Shown: piece after piece, positions 8,860 through 17,725 of the stretch | Numbering within the stretch: the stretch's first letter is position 1 | How the letters are laid out: each line of letters starts with the position of its first letter | Assembly: GCF_002127655.1 (NCBI RefSeq) | Contig: NZ_NEHB01000002.1 | Span: forward strand, 1-64,000 | DNA from: Janthinobacterium sp. GW456P | GTDB taxonomy: Bacteria > Pseudomonadota > Gammaproteobacteria > Burkholderiales > Burkholderiaceae_D | Direction of reading: 5' to 3' | Length of the DNA: 64,000 nucleotides | Program-made: the position numbers and the translations under genes | The notes under the pieces: generated by a model | The model's database searches: none | The model's input: only the letters and a program-made list of their open reading frames with translations | Told to the model about the DNA's origin: nothing

Positions 8860-11514
8860 TCAATTGGCCAGCGCCTTGCTGACCACTTCCATTACGTCAT
8901 TCGACAAACTGGCCTGGCCGGCGACTTGCTCGAGCGCCGTGCGCATGTGGCCTTGCAGCGCGGGCACGTAACGGCGCCAGCGGTCCATGGAGCGCGCCAG
9001 GCGGGCCGCCACTTGCGGGTTCAGGGCGTCGAGCGCAATCACCTGCTCGGCCCAGAAGGCATAGCCGCTGCCGTCCTGCGCATGGAACTGCGATGGATTG
9101 CCGTTGGTGAAATTGAAGATCAGGCTGCGCGCGCGGTTCGGATTTTTCAGGGTGAAGGCCGGATGCGTCATCAACTGGCGCACGGCTTGCACGTCGGTCG
9201 CTGGCGCGGCCGCCTGCATGGCGAACCACTTGTCGACCACCAGCGCTTCGTTCTCGAAATCGGCATAGAAGCTGGTCAGGGCGGCCTGCGCATGCGGCTG
9301 CGAGCCGGAATGAATCAGCGCCGCCAGCGCGGCGGCGCGGTCCGTCATGTTGCCGGCATTGTCGAACTGCAGCCGCGCCAGGTCCAGCTCCGCCGCTTCG
9401 GGCGCGATCAGCAGATACGACAAGGCCAGGTTTTTCAAGGCGCGCTTGCCGGCCGACAGGGCGTCGGGGCTGTATTCGCCCGGCGTCTGGTTGGCGTGGT
9501 ATTGCGCCAGCAATTCCCCTTTCAGGGCGGCCGCGATGGTGCGGCGCATGAACTGGCGCGCCGCGTGGATCGCCTGCGGGTCGACTTGCGCCAGGCGCTC
9601 GGCGATGATGGTTTCCGACGGCAGGATCAGGGCCAGTTCGCGGAAGGCCGGGTCGAGCGTGTCGTCGGCCAGCAGGGCGCGCTGCGCTGCGATGAAGGTG
9701 TCGTCCAGCGCCAGGGGTTCGCCGGCGGCGACGGCGGCGGTCAGTTTCAGCAGGCGCTCCATGGCCAGGCGCTGGCCCGCTTCCCAGCGGTTCACCGGAT
9801 CGCTGTCGTGGCGGAACAGGTGCAGCAGCTGCTCGTCGGTATAGCCGTATTCGAGCACCACGGGCGCGGAAAAGTCGCGCAGCAGCGATGGCACGGGTTC
9901 TTCCGTCACGTTCGTGAAGCGGAACGTTTGCGACGCCTGCGTCAATTCCAGCACGACGCTGGCGGCGCCGTTCGACGCCACGCCATCAACGCGCAGCGGC
10001 AGGTCGCGGCCGTCCGCCCCCAGCAAGCCGACGGTGACGGGAATGTGGAACGGCAGTTTTTTCGGCTGGCCCGGCGTGGCGGGGCAGCTTTGCGCCAGGG
10101 TCAGCTCGAACGTCCGGCTGGCGGCGTCGTAGCGCGTGGCAGCGGTGACAACGGGCGTGCCGGCCTGGCTGTACCAGCGTTCGAATTGCGTGAAGTCGCG
10201 GCCATTCGCATCGGCCATGGCGGCGCGGAAGTCGTCGCACTGCACCGCCTGGCCATCGTGGCGTTCGAAATACAGGTCCATGCCCTTGCGGAAACCATCG
10301 CGGCCGACCAAGGTCTGGTACATGCGCACCACTTCGGCGCCCTTTTCGTAGATGGTGACCGTATAAAAGTTATTGATCTCGACGAAGGAATCGGGACGCA
10401 CGGGATGGGCCATCGGGCCCGCGTCTTCGGGGAACTGCGCCTGGCGCAGGGTGCGCACCTGGTCGATGCGCGTGACGGCGCGGCCCGTGTCCGTGCCGAT
10501 CATGTCGGCCGAGAATTCCTGGTCGCGGAACACCGTCAAGCCTTCCTTCAGCGACAGCTGGAACCAGTCGCGGCACGTGACGCGGTTGCCGGTCCAGTTG
10601 TGGAAGTATTCGTGGCCCACCACCGCTTCGATGCCCGCGTAATCGACGTCGGTCGCCACACGCGGATTGGCCAGCACGTACTTGGTGTTGAAGATGTTCA
10701 GGCCCTTGTTTTCCATGGCGCCCATGTTGAAGTCGCCCACGGCGACGATCATGAAGCGGTCCAGGTCCAGCTCCAGGCCGAAACGCTCCTCGTCCCAGCG
10801 GATCGAGTTTTTCAGCGACTGCATGGCGTAATCGGTTTTATCGAGGTTGCCCTCTTCCACCCACACTTGCAGCAGCACTTCGCGGCCGGACTTGAGCGTG
10901 TAGCGCTCTTCCTGGCATACCAGGCGCGCCGCCACCAGGGCGAACAGGTAGGACGGCTTCTTGAACGGGTCTTCCCACTTGGCGTAATGGCGGCCATCGC
11001 CCAGGTCGCCCTCTTCGATCAGGTTGCCATTCGATAGCAGCACCGGATAGCGTTCCTTGTCGGCGCGCAGCATGACCGTATACTTGGCCATCACGTCCGG
11101 GCGGTCAGGGAAGAAGGTGATGCGGCGGAAGCCTTCCGCTTCGCACTGCGTGAAGAAATTATGGTTCGACACATACAGGCCGGACAGCGAAGTATTGTCC
11201 TGCGGCGCCAGCACGGTCTCGATATCGAGCAGTACCTCGTCGGGCGCCTTGGGGATGGTCAGCATGCCGGCCGTCAGCTTGTATTGCGACGGTTTCAGCT
11301 GCTTGCCATTCAGGCGCACCATCACCAGCTCGATGTGTTCGCCGTGCAATTCGATGCTGCGGCTGGTGCTGGCCGGGTTGTGGCGCATGCGGATCCGGCT
11401 CGCCACCACTGTGCGGGCGGGATCAAGATCGAAACCAAGTTCGACGCTGTCGACCAGGAAGCTGGGCGGCGTGTAATCTTTGCGGTAAATCGTCTGAGGG
11501 CTGTCTGTGCGCAT
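8860..11514 (-). CDS. pepN: Aminopeptidase N (M1 family)
   Basis: An 884-residue cytoplasmic zinc aminopeptidase that removes N-terminal residues from peptides. The exopeptidase motif GAMENKGLNIFN sits at about residue 264, and the zinc motif VVGHEYFHNWTGNRV (HExxH) at about residue 301, with the third ligand Glu in the following LKEGLTVFRDQEFS block. Length and domain order match the E. coli PepN group, including the long alpha-helical C-terminal domain. The start at 11514 is the first Met (MRTDSPQTIYRKDYTPP). It is divergent from the DUF4136 lipoprotein gene. Confidence 0.97.
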   Translation of the reverse strand: MRTDSPQTIYRKDYTPPSFLVDSVELGFDLDPARTVVASRIRMRHNPASTSRSIELHGEHIELVMVRLNGKQLKPSQYKLTAGMLTIPKAPDEVLLDIETVLAPQDNTSLSGLYVSNHNFFTQCEAEGFRRITFFPDRPDVMAKYTVMLRADKERYPVLLSNGNLIEEGDLGDGRHYAKWEDPFKKPSYLFALVAARLVCQEERYTLKSGREVLLQVWVEEGNLDKTDYAMQSLKNSIRWDEERFGLELDLDRFMIVAVGDFNMGAMENKGLNIFNTKYVLANPRVATDVDYAGIEAVVGHEYFHNWTGNRVTCRDWFQLSLKEGLTVFRDQEFSADMIGTDTGRAVTRIDQVRTLRQAQFPEDAGPMAHPVRPDSFVEINNFYTVTIYEKGAEVVRMYQTLVGRDGFRKGMDLYFERHDGQAVQCDDFRAAMADANGRDFTQFERWYSQAGTPVVTAATRYDAASRTFELTLAQSCPATPGQPKKLPFHIPVTVGLLGADGRDLPLRVDGVASNGAASVVLELTQASQTFRFTNVTEEPVPSLLRDFSAPVVLEYGYTDEQLLHLFRHDSDPVNRWEAGQRLAMERLLKLTAAVAAGEPLALDDTFIAAQRALLADDTLDPAFRELALILPSETIIAERLAQVDPQAIHAARQFMRRTIAAALKGELLAQYHANQTPGEYSPDALSAGKRALKNLALSYLLIAPEAAELDLARLQFDNAGNMTDRAAALAALIHSGSQPHAQAALTSFYADFENEALVVDKWFAMQAAAPATDVQAVRQLMTHPAFTLKNPNRARSLIFNFTNGNPSQFHAQDGSGYAFWAEQVIALDALNPQVAARLARSMDRWRRYVPALQGHMRTALEQVAGQASLSNDVMEVVSKALAN

Positions 11515-11666
11515 AGGGATTTGGGTGGGAGCGGAGGCAAAAGCCTATTTTACCAACACCAGCCCCGCGATAGTCGCGATTCAGCTCAGGAATGTTGGAT
11601 TCCCTTACACGCCGACATACCAGGTAACATTCTGTAATAATGAATAGAAACAAATAGAACTATTCT

Positions 11667-11672
11667 TATAAT
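11667..11672 (+). promoter_or_regulatory. Probable -10 box of the DUF4136 lipoprotein gene
   Basis: A perfect TATAAT lies 42 bases upstream of the ATG in a locally AT-rich stretch. No clear -35 box is seen at 16-18 bases. Confidence 0.45.
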
Positions 11673-11713
11673 ACTAAGCGATGAATTGCGTCTACTAATC
11701 AGGAGGTCATGCA

Positions 11714-12343
11714 ATGAAACGTTATCTCACCATCATGATGGCCGCATTGACCGTGTTGCTGACCGGCTGCGCCACCACCATACGCAGCGATGTGACCGTC
11801 TTCCATGAGTGGCCTGCGCAATTGCAGGACAAATCGTATGCGTTTGAAACGCCGGATGCCGAAAACGATACGCTGGAATACCGCAGCTACCAGAACCTGG
11901 TGCGCGCGGAACTGGCCAAGCACGGCTTCGGCGAAGCTTCCGGCCCTGCGGCGGCCAATTTGCGCGTGGCGATGAATTTTTCCACCGTCGACTACCCTGA
12001 GCGCGTGCTGCAAGCCACCGACCCGTTCTGGTATGGTCCCGGCTACTGGCCTGGCCGCTATGGCTACCGCTACGGCGCCTGGCCAGGCTATGGCCGCTTC
12101 GGCTACAACCCCTACTGGTATGGTCCGCTGGACCTGGAAGAAAGCGTGCGCCATAAATACGAGCGCGAATTGCGCATCACGATCAATGACCGCAACGGCA
12201 AGAAACTCTACGACGTGACGGTGCAATCGACCAGCAACAAGCGCGCCACCTCGCAAGTGATGCCGGCCATGGTCGCCAGCGCCTTTGCCGACTTCCCCGG
12301 CCAGAGCGGCGTGCCGCGCAAGGTGGAAGTGAAAATCGAGTAA
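11714..12343 (+). CDS. DUF4136 domain lipoprotein
   Basis: A 209-residue lipoprotein. The signal peptide ends in the lipobox LTGC, so the mature chain begins at Cys 19. The middle is rich in Tyr, Gly, Trp and Pro (from FWYGPGYWPGRYGYRYG onward), and the C-terminal half (NDRNGKKLYDVTVQSTS...) fits DUF4136, a periplasmic or outer-membrane-anchored family of unknown function. A strong AGGAGG lies upstream of ATG 11714. It forms a single-gene unit with its own -10 box and terminator. Confidence 0.85.
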   Translation: MKRYLTIMMAALTVLLTGCATTIRSDVTVFHEWPAQLQDKSYAFETPDAENDTLEYRSYQNLVRAELAKHGFGEASGPAAANLRVAMNFSTVDYPERVLQATDPFWYGPGYWPGRYGYRYGAWPGYGRFGYNPYWYGPLDLEESVRHKYERELRITINDRNGKKLYDVTVQSTSNKRATSQVMPAMVASAFADFPGQSGVPRKVEVKIE

Positions 12344-12371
12344 GGACGCGGCAACACAAACGTGGCGACAC

Positions 12372-12408
12372 AACCGGCTTGCGCAGCGCCGCGCAAGCCG
12401 GTTTTTTT
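12372..12408 (+). terminator. Rho-independent terminator of the DUF4136 gene
   Basis: AACCGGCTTGCGC and GCGCAAGCCGGTT form a 13-base-pair stem with a six-base loop, followed by seven T residues. Confidence 0.92.
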
Positions 12409-12422
12409 CACTCTTTTTTCAC

Positions 12423-12542
12423 TCAGGAATAATACGCCTCGGCGGCAAAGGTGAGTACGCCGATCAGCGCCACCGCCAATGCCAGCACGATCAGCAGGCG
12501 GCCAAACTTTGGCCTGCCATCCCTTTCGCTGCCGCCGCTCAT
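12423..12542 (-). CDS. Small predicted membrane protein, 39 residues
   Basis: This frame encodes a 39-residue peptide: a polar, basic N-terminus (about 15 residues, ending KFGR), one strongly hydrophobic stretch (LLIVLALAVALIGVLTFAA) long enough to span the membrane, and a short tail EAYYS. Its ATG overlaps the TGA of the quinone oxidoreductase gene as ATGA, the usual arrangement for translational coupling. I do not recognise a family. Support is the coupling, the clean single-helix architecture and the lack of any other explanation for these bases. Confidence 0.6.
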   Translation of the reverse strand: MSGGSERDGRPKFGRLLIVLALAVALIGVLTFAAEAYYS

Positions 12543-13528
12543 GGCACGATGATGGTCGAGCCGGTCGTCTTGCGCCCTTCCAGGTCCGTGTGCGCCTGGG
12601 CGACATGGGCCAGGCTGTAGTGTTGGTTGATCTCGATCTGCACTTCGCCGCTGCTGACGACACCGAACAGCGAGGTGGCCATCTCTTCCAGGTTGGCGCG
12701 GTTCGAGGCATAGCTGAACAGGGCCGGGCGCGTGATGAAAAGCGAGCCGCGCGAGGCCAGTTCGCTCAGCGTAAATGCCGGCACGGGACCGGACGCGTTG
12801 CCGAAGCTGACCATCATGCCCAGCGGCGCCAGGCAGTCGAGCGAGCCCGTAAACGTATCCTTGCCGATGGAATCGTAGACCACCGAGACGCCCTTGCCGC
12901 CCGTGATCTCGCGCACGCGCTCGACGAAGTTTTCCGTGTTGTAGTTGATGACGTGGGCCGCGCCATGCGCCTTGGCCAGCGCCGCCTTTTCATCGGAACC
13001 GGCCGTGCCGATCAGGTTCACGCCCAGCACCTTGGCCCACTGGCAGGCGATCAGGCCGACGCCGCCCGCGGCCGCGTGGAACAGGATGGTATCGCCCGCC
13101 TTCAGCGCCACCGTGCGGTGGAACAGGTATTGCACCGTCAAGCCTTGCAGCATCATGGCGGCGGCCGTATCGAAAGCGATGCGTTCGGGCAGCACCAGCA
13201 GCAGGGCCGCCGGCAGGTTGCGCTGCTGCGCGTACGCGCCATTGATGCGCGCCGCGTAGGCCACCCGGTCGCCGACTTTCACTTCCGTGACGCCCTCGCC
13301 CACCGCCTCGACGATGCCCGCGCCCTCGACGCCGAGGCCATTGGGCAGCGGCTGCGGGTACAGGCCCGTGCGGAAATACACGTCGATGAAATTGAGGCCG
13401 ATCGCCTCGTGTTTCACGCGCGCCTCGCCGGGCCCCGGCGGCGGCAGTTCCACATCCACGTATTCCATCACTTCCGGGCCGCCCACGCGCTGCATGCGGA
13501 TCGCCTTGGTGGTCATCGTTGCGCTCAT
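12539..13528 (-). CDS. NADPH:quinone oxidoreductase (zinc-free MDR family, QorA-like)
   Basis: A 329-residue medium-chain reductase that transfers hydride from NADPH to quinones. It opens with KAIRMQRVGGPEVMEYVDVE, has GLNFIDVYFRTGLYP at the substrate site and the nucleotide-binding block LFHAAAGGVGLIACQWAK, and lacks the structural zinc cysteines of alcohol dehydrogenases. I place the start at 13528 (MSATMTTKA), six bases after AGGAG; a Met two codons upstream at 13534 is too close to that site. It is followed by a coupled 39-residue membrane peptide. Confidence 0.9.
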   Translation of the reverse strand: MSATMTTKAIRMQRVGGPEVMEYVDVELPPPGPGEARVKHEAIGLNFIDVYFRTGLYPQPLPNGLGVEGAGIVEAVGEGVTEVKVGDRVAYAARINGAYAQQRNLPAALLLVLPERIAFDTAAAMMLQGLTVQYLFHRTVALKAGDTILFHAAAGGVGLIACQWAKVLGVNLIGTAGSDEKAALAKAHGAAHVINYNTENFVERVREITGGKGVSVVYDSIGKDTFTGSLDCLAPLGMMVSFGNASGPVPAFTLSELASRGSLFITRPALFSYASNRANLEEMATSLFGVVSSGEVQIEINQHYSLAHVAQAHTDLEGRKTTGSTIIVP

Positions 13529-13551
13529 GCTCATCTCCTAGTCTGGGTAAA

Positions 13552-13941
13552 TCAGGCGGCCGCGCTGGCCCGCGCCTGCAGTTGCGACAGCACCAGGTGC
13601 GCCGACGACAGATTCGTCGCGCATGCCACGTTGTGCACGTCGCAGGCGCGCACCAGGGCGTTGATGTCCGGCTCGTGCGGCTGCGGCGTCATCGGGTCGC
13701 GCAGGAAGATCACGCAATCGATCAAGCCTTCCACCAGCAGCGAGCCGATCTGCAAATCGCCGCCGAACGGGCCCGAATGCTTGCGCTCCACCGCCAGGCC
13801 CAGCTCGTTGATCAGGCGGCCGCCCGTGGTGCCCGTGGCCGACAGTTCGCAGCCCTGCAAAAAGTCCCGGTATTCGCCCGCCAGGGTAATCATGTCATCT
13901 TTTTTCTTGTCGTGGGCAATCAGGGCGATGCGTGTTTTCAT
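13552..13941 (-). CDS. mgsA: Methylglyoxal synthase
   Basis: A 129-residue enzyme that converts dihydroxyacetone phosphate to methylglyoxal and phosphate, bypassing lower glycolysis when phosphate is short. It begins [17 protein letters not shown]. Phosphate-binding TGTTGGRL and the catalytic Asp block [14 protein letters not shown] are present, and the C-terminus is normal in length. It sits 23 bases upstream of the quinone oxidoreductase start and 29 bases after the EamA permease, so these minus-strand genes may share a transcript. Confidence 0.95.
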   Translation of the reverse strand: MKTRIALIAHDKKKDDMITLAGEYRDFLQGCELSATGTTGGRLINELGLAVERKHSGPFGGDLQIGSLLVEGLIDCVIFLRDPMTPQPHEPDINALVRACDVHNVACATNLSSAHLVLSQLQARASAAA

Positions 13942-13970
13942 GGAGAGGACCATTTCAGTGGTTGGAGGAA

Positions 13971-14891
13971 TTATTTCTTTTTCGACAGCAAGTAAATACC
14001 GGCCAATACCAGGCTGGTGCCAGCCAGTTGCCAGTTGGTGATCGGTTCGTCGAGGATCATGGCGCCCAGGAACAAGGTCGACACGGGGCCGATCATGCCC
14101 GCCTGCGAAGCGATGGGCGCGCCGATGCGCTCGACGGCGATCATCGTCATAAAGACGGGCATCACCGTGCAAAAGATGCCATTGAGCAAGGACAAGCCAT
14201 ACACGGGCATGGGCTGGATCAGCAATTCGACGGGGCGCAAAATGAAAAATTGAACGATGCAGGCAAAGCTGGCCACGCACATCGCGTAGCTGACCAGGCG
14301 CATCGAGCCGATGCGTTTCACCAGCTCGCCCGAGCCCAGCAGATAGACGGCATACGAGCAGGCCGAGCCCAGCACGAGAGTCGACCCCAGCGCCACATTG
14401 CTGGCGCCGCCCTGCAAGTCGTGCACGAACACCAGCACGATGCCGCAATACGAGGTGAGCAAGGCCAGCCATTGCAGGCGGCTGATGCGCTGCTTGAAGT
14501 ACACGGTGGTAATCAGCAGCACGAAGGTGGGCGTGAGAAACAGGATCAGGCGCTCCAGCCCCACGGAAATGTATTGCAGGCCCAGAAAGTCCAGATAGCT
14601 GGACAGGTAATAGCCGACCAGGCCCAGCCCGACCAGGCGCCAGCGGTCGCTGTTTGATAAAGGCGGCTCCGTGCGCATCTTCCACCAGGCGATGACGGCG
14701 AACACGGGCAGCGAAAAGATCATCCGGAAGGCGATCAGGGTGACGGCGTCGATCTGGTAGCGGTACAGCAGCTTGGCGACGATGGCCTTGGTGGAAAACA
14801 GCACCGCTCCGCCCACTGCGATGGCCAGGCCACCGAGGTAGACGGAACGGGGAATAGATGGAGAGGTTGCTTGCGGGGAACTGGAGCTCAT
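13971..14891 (-). CDS. EamA/DMT-superfamily permease
   Basis: A 306-residue membrane protein with ten predicted helices in two EamA repeats. The first runs from [23 protein letters not shown] to about residue 150. The second starts near [21 protein letters not shown] and ends [16 protein letters not shown]. Family members export or import metabolites such as amino acids or nucleosides; the substrate is not readable. The start at 14891 (MSSSSPQ) was chosen because the upstream extension runs into the repeat-rich gap at 14936-15091. Confidence 0.85.
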   Translation of the reverse strand: MSSSSPQATSPSIPRSVYLGGLAIAVGGAVLFSTKAIVAKLLYRYQIDAVTLIAFRMIFSLPVFAVIAWWKMRTEPPLSNSDRWRLVGLGLVGYYLSSYLDFLGLQYISVGLERLILFLTPTFVLLITTVYFKQRISRLQWLALLTSYCGIVLVFVHDLQGGASNVALGSTLVLGSACSYAVYLLGSGELVKRIGSMRLVSYAMCVASFACIVQFFILRPVELLIQPMPVYGLSLLNGIFCTVMPVFMTMIAVERIGAPIASQAGMIGPVSTLFLGAMILDEPITNWQLAGTSLVLAGIYLLSKKK

Positions 14892-14935
14892 GCCCAGATT
14901 GTAATGGCAAAAGCCAAAGGCGGCGTGGGTGGGCC

Positions 14936-14991
14936 GTAGGTCGGGCGTAGGTCGGGCGTAGGTCGGGTTAGCCCAAAGGGCGTAAGCCGAC
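14936..14991. repeat. Tandem 11-base repeats leading into a hairpin
   Basis: Three tandem copies of GTAGGTCGGGC (14936-14968, last base changed) run into a hairpin at 14962-14991. In it GTCGGGTTA pairs with TAAGCCGAC with one mismatch, and GCCC/GGGC closes an AAA loop. Confidence 0.65.
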
Positions 14992-15055
14992 ACCACCGCA
15001 ATGTAACCCAACACTACCGCAACGTAACCCGCCCCCCATCCCCGCCAACCATGTT

Positions 15056-15091
15056 GTCGGATTACGCGCGGCATGGCCGCGCTAATCCGAC
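15056..15091. repeat. REP-like hairpin between the EamA and PhoD genes
   Basis: GTCGGATTA pairs with TAATCCGAC, then after a bulged C, GCGCGGC pairs with GCCGCGC around an ATG loop. It is related in sequence to the hairpin at 14962-14991, which points to a repeat family. It lies seven bases beyond the PhoD-like stop and has no T run, so any terminator role would be secondary. Confidence 0.65.
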
Positions 15092-15098
15092 CTCCCCT

Positions 15099-17582
15099 TT
15101 ACGCCACCACCACCGCCGCCGCGCCCGCCGTCACTGTCGCCGTCGTCACCCGCGCAATCACGTTCGACGGCGCCGCCGTACCGATCAGTTTATTCACCTG
15201 CTTGAACTGCGCCACCAGCTTGCCTGGCGTCAAGGTCACCACCGTGTAGCCCTGCGCATCCGTATTCAAATGCTTGATCCACGGATTGTTGCCCAGGCCG
15301 GACAATTGCTGCGCCAGGCCCAGCAGGGTCACGCTGAAGTCAGTGCTCGCTTTCAAGCCAGCCTGTACGGCGGCGACCGTCGCGTCCAGCTGGGCTTCCG
15401 GCACGCTCTTGGCGGCCAACGCGCCGCGCAGCTGCACGCGCAATTGCTCCAGCAGGCTGTCGACGGTGGGCGCGACCTTGCCCATGGTGTAGTCGAGCAG
15501 GTTGACGTCGAGGTTGACCGTGCCCAGGCCCGTGACGGGAATGGCCAGCGGATAACTGACGAGGGTGCCGATGTCGCCCATGCTGCCGGCGGCCGACTTC
15601 AGGTAACTGAAGAAGGAATCCGAGCTGACGCCGGCCGAGACCAGGTCCACCATGACGGGCGTGCCGCCACCGGCCGCGTCGAAATCGTCGCTGACGGTGC
15701 CGGCAAAGAACGAGTGGATATCGCCCGTGATCGCCACCACATTGCCGATGGCATTGTTTTTCAGGTGCGCCATCAGATTCTTGCGCTCGCTGTTGTAGCC
15801 ATCCCACTGGTCGCAATTGAGCAGGAAGCGCGTGAAGAACGGCGCCAGCGCCGCTTGCTGGCCCGATGCGGCCACAAAACTGGACGCGGCGCCCTTGGCC
15901 TGCACGTCGGGCTTGATCCAGCCGAAGGCGATCACTTGCGCGGCGGCGGCCGGCGAAGCGCTGTTGTAGGCGGCTACGGTGATGCCGGCCTGGGCCGCGC
16001 TCAAGCCGGCGCCCACGGCAGCGGCGCCCTGCGCGCCGGCGTTGGCGGGCGCGCCGGCAATCGCCATGGCCGCCGCCTGCGCAACGTTTTGCGCCGCGCC
16101 CGCCGTGGAAGCTGCCACAATGGCGGACGCCAGCGGCACGCTGCCGCCCACCAATGGCAGGGTGCTGGCGATGGCCTGGCCCACATTCGACATCGCGCTC
16201 AGCGCCAGCAAGGTGGCAATCGCATCCGTGCCATTCAAGCCCATGCGCAGCAGGGACACTTCATTGCCCCACAGCTTCCAGGTTGAGGTGGCCGCCTTCA
16301 TCTTGCCTTTCCACCAGTCGCGCTGCGTGCTGCCCAGCATGCCCACTGCCGCCAGCGGATCGGCGCCGGCCTTGGTGGCGGCCGCCATTTTCTGCCCTTC
16401 CACGCTGTCGAACAGCGCTTGCGGCACCAGGTAGCGGCTGCCGATGCTGCCCAGCGGCTTGCCCGTGGCGAGATTGATGGTCGACTCGGCGATCGCATGG
16501 TCGGCGCGGTACAGGCGCTCGTCCGTCATCACCAGCTGCATCAGCTTGCCGAACTGGAAATCGCGGTAAATCTGGATATTCTGGAACGTTGTCGCGGCGC
16601 TATCGAACGTGACGTCGGCCGGCATGTATTCGAACCACGCCTGGTTGGCGCTGCGGCGGCGGGCCGGCTGGTGCAAATCGCTGCCGTCGGTCGCCACGAT
16701 GCCTTCATAGGTGGACGCGTCCTGCCAGGCGTCGTCCGTGAATTCATGGTCATCCCAGATGGCGATGAAGGCAAAGCGTTCATGCACGGCTTGCAGGCGC
16801 GTATCGGTGCGGTATTTCTTGTACAGGTAGCGGTAATCGGCCACCGTGGTCGCGTATTTCGCGCCGGACGTGCCGCTTTTATACGTGCCGTCGGGCAGTT
16901 TCAGCTGGTCGTGGCGGCTTTCCACGGCGCCGCTCTGGAAGGCCTCGCCCACCGTTTCATAGATGTAATCGCCCAGGTGGACGATGAAATCGAGCGATTC
17001 GTTGGCGGCGATGTGCGACAACGCGCCCCAGTGGTTGATGCTCCAGTCCTGGCACGTCAGGTAGGCGAACTGCAGCTGGGATACATCGGCCGTGGCGGCG
17101 GGCGCCGTCTTGAAGCGGCCCACGTTGGAACGCACGTCGCCGGCGATGAACTGGTAAAAATACACCTGGCCCGACTGCAGACCCGTCACCTTGTGGCGCA
17201 GGGTGTTGTCGAAATCGGCTTTCAGGGGCAGCTTGGCGTCGACGATGGGCGTACCCAACAGGGCCGTATTGCTGCCCAGGGCGGACGTATTGTCGCTGGC
17301 GCTGACGATCAGGCGCACGGCCACGTCCGACTTGCCGGCCACCGCAGGCGCGACGGCGTCGAAACTGGCGGGCACGACGCGCGTCCACAGCATGGCGCTG
17401 TCGGCGCGCGGGTCGCCCGAAGCCACGCTTTGCGGGAATTTCCAGTCGCTGCCCGAGGCCAGCGGCACGCCAGGATCGCTGTGATCGGTGCCGCCGCAGG
17501 CGGCAAGGCCGACAGTGGCCACCGACACGGTGATAAAGCCGCCCAATTTCAGAAATTGCCGCCTGTCCATTTGACTTGCCAT
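15099..17582 (-). CDS. PhoD-like alkaline phosphatase/phosphodiesterase, Tat-exported, with long insert
   Basis: An 827-residue secreted metallophosphoesterase. The N-terminus carries a twin-arginine signal (MDRRQFLKLGGF) followed by a hydrophobic stretch and LAACGG, possibly a lipobox. PhoD blocks follow: SVASGDPRADSAMLWTRV, LDFIVHLGDYIYET, FIAIWDDHEFTDDAW, and VAITGDIHSFFAGTV late in the chain. The family is usually 500-600 residues. Here an Ala/Gly-rich stretch of about 110 residues (roughly 455-560, around AAAMAIAGAPANAGAQGAAA) interrupts the domain, and about 130 residues follow the last catalytic block. The start at 17582 has GAGG ten bases upstream. Likely role: phosphate scavenging from phosphodiesters in the periplasm. 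Confidence 0.87.
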   Translation of the reverse strand: MASQMDRRQFLKLGGFITVSVATVGLAACGGTDHSDPGVPLASGSDWKFPQSVASGDPRADSAMLWTRVVPASFDAVAPAVAGKSDVAVRLIVSASDNTSALGSNTALLGTPIVDAKLPLKADFDNTLRHKVTGLQSGQVYFYQFIAGDVRSNVGRFKTAPAATADVSQLQFAYLTCQDWSINHWGALSHIAANESLDFIVHLGDYIYETVGEAFQSGAVESRHDQLKLPDGTYKSGTSGAKYATTVADYRYLYKKYRTDTRLQAVHERFAFIAIWDDHEFTDDAWQDASTYEGIVATDGSDLHQPARRRSANQAWFEYMPADVTFDSAATTFQNIQIYRDFQFGKLMQLVMTDERLYRADHAIAESTINLATGKPLGSIGSRYLVPQALFDSVEGQKMAAATKAGADPLAAVGMLGSTQRDWWKGKMKAATSTWKLWGNEVSLLRMGLNGTDAIATLLALSAMSNVGQAIASTLPLVGGSVPLASAIVAASTAGAAQNVAQAAAMAIAGAPANAGAQGAAAVGAGLSAAQAGITVAAYNSASPAAAAQVIAFGWIKPDVQAKGAASSFVAASGQQAALAPFFTRFLLNCDQWDGYNSERKNLMAHLKNNAIGNVVAITGDIHSFFAGTVSDDFDAAGGGTPVMVDLVSAGVSSDSFFSYLKSAAGSMGDIGTLVSYPLAIPVTGLGTVNLDVNLLDYTMGKVAPTVDSLLEQLRVQLRGALAAKSVPEAQLDATVAAVQAGLKASTDFSVTLLGLAQQLSGLGNNPWIKHLNTDAQGYTVVTLTPGKLVAQFKQVNKLIGTAAPSNVIARVTTATVTAGAAAVVVA

Positions 17583-17680
17583 GATGTCGCGCCCTCGATA
17601 TGGTGAAAGCGCGTCACTTTAGCAACAGATTGTGTCATCCTGATGACGCGGCCATGCCGCTTCGCAAGGGGCCGATATGC

Positions 17681-17686
17681 TAAAAT
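17681..17686 (+). promoter_or_regulatory. Possible -10 box of yebC
   Basis: TAAAAT lies 39 bases upstream of the yebC Shine-Dalgarno/ATG region. No convincing -35 box is seen, so this is tentative. Confidence 0.3.
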
Positions 17687-17725
17687 GTCGGCCACAATTG
17701 AACACCCGTCTAAGGAAGATTCGAC

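Noticed and set aside
8854-11037. 727-codon plus-strand open frame
   Set aside because: It is antisense to pepN and has no recognisable domain.
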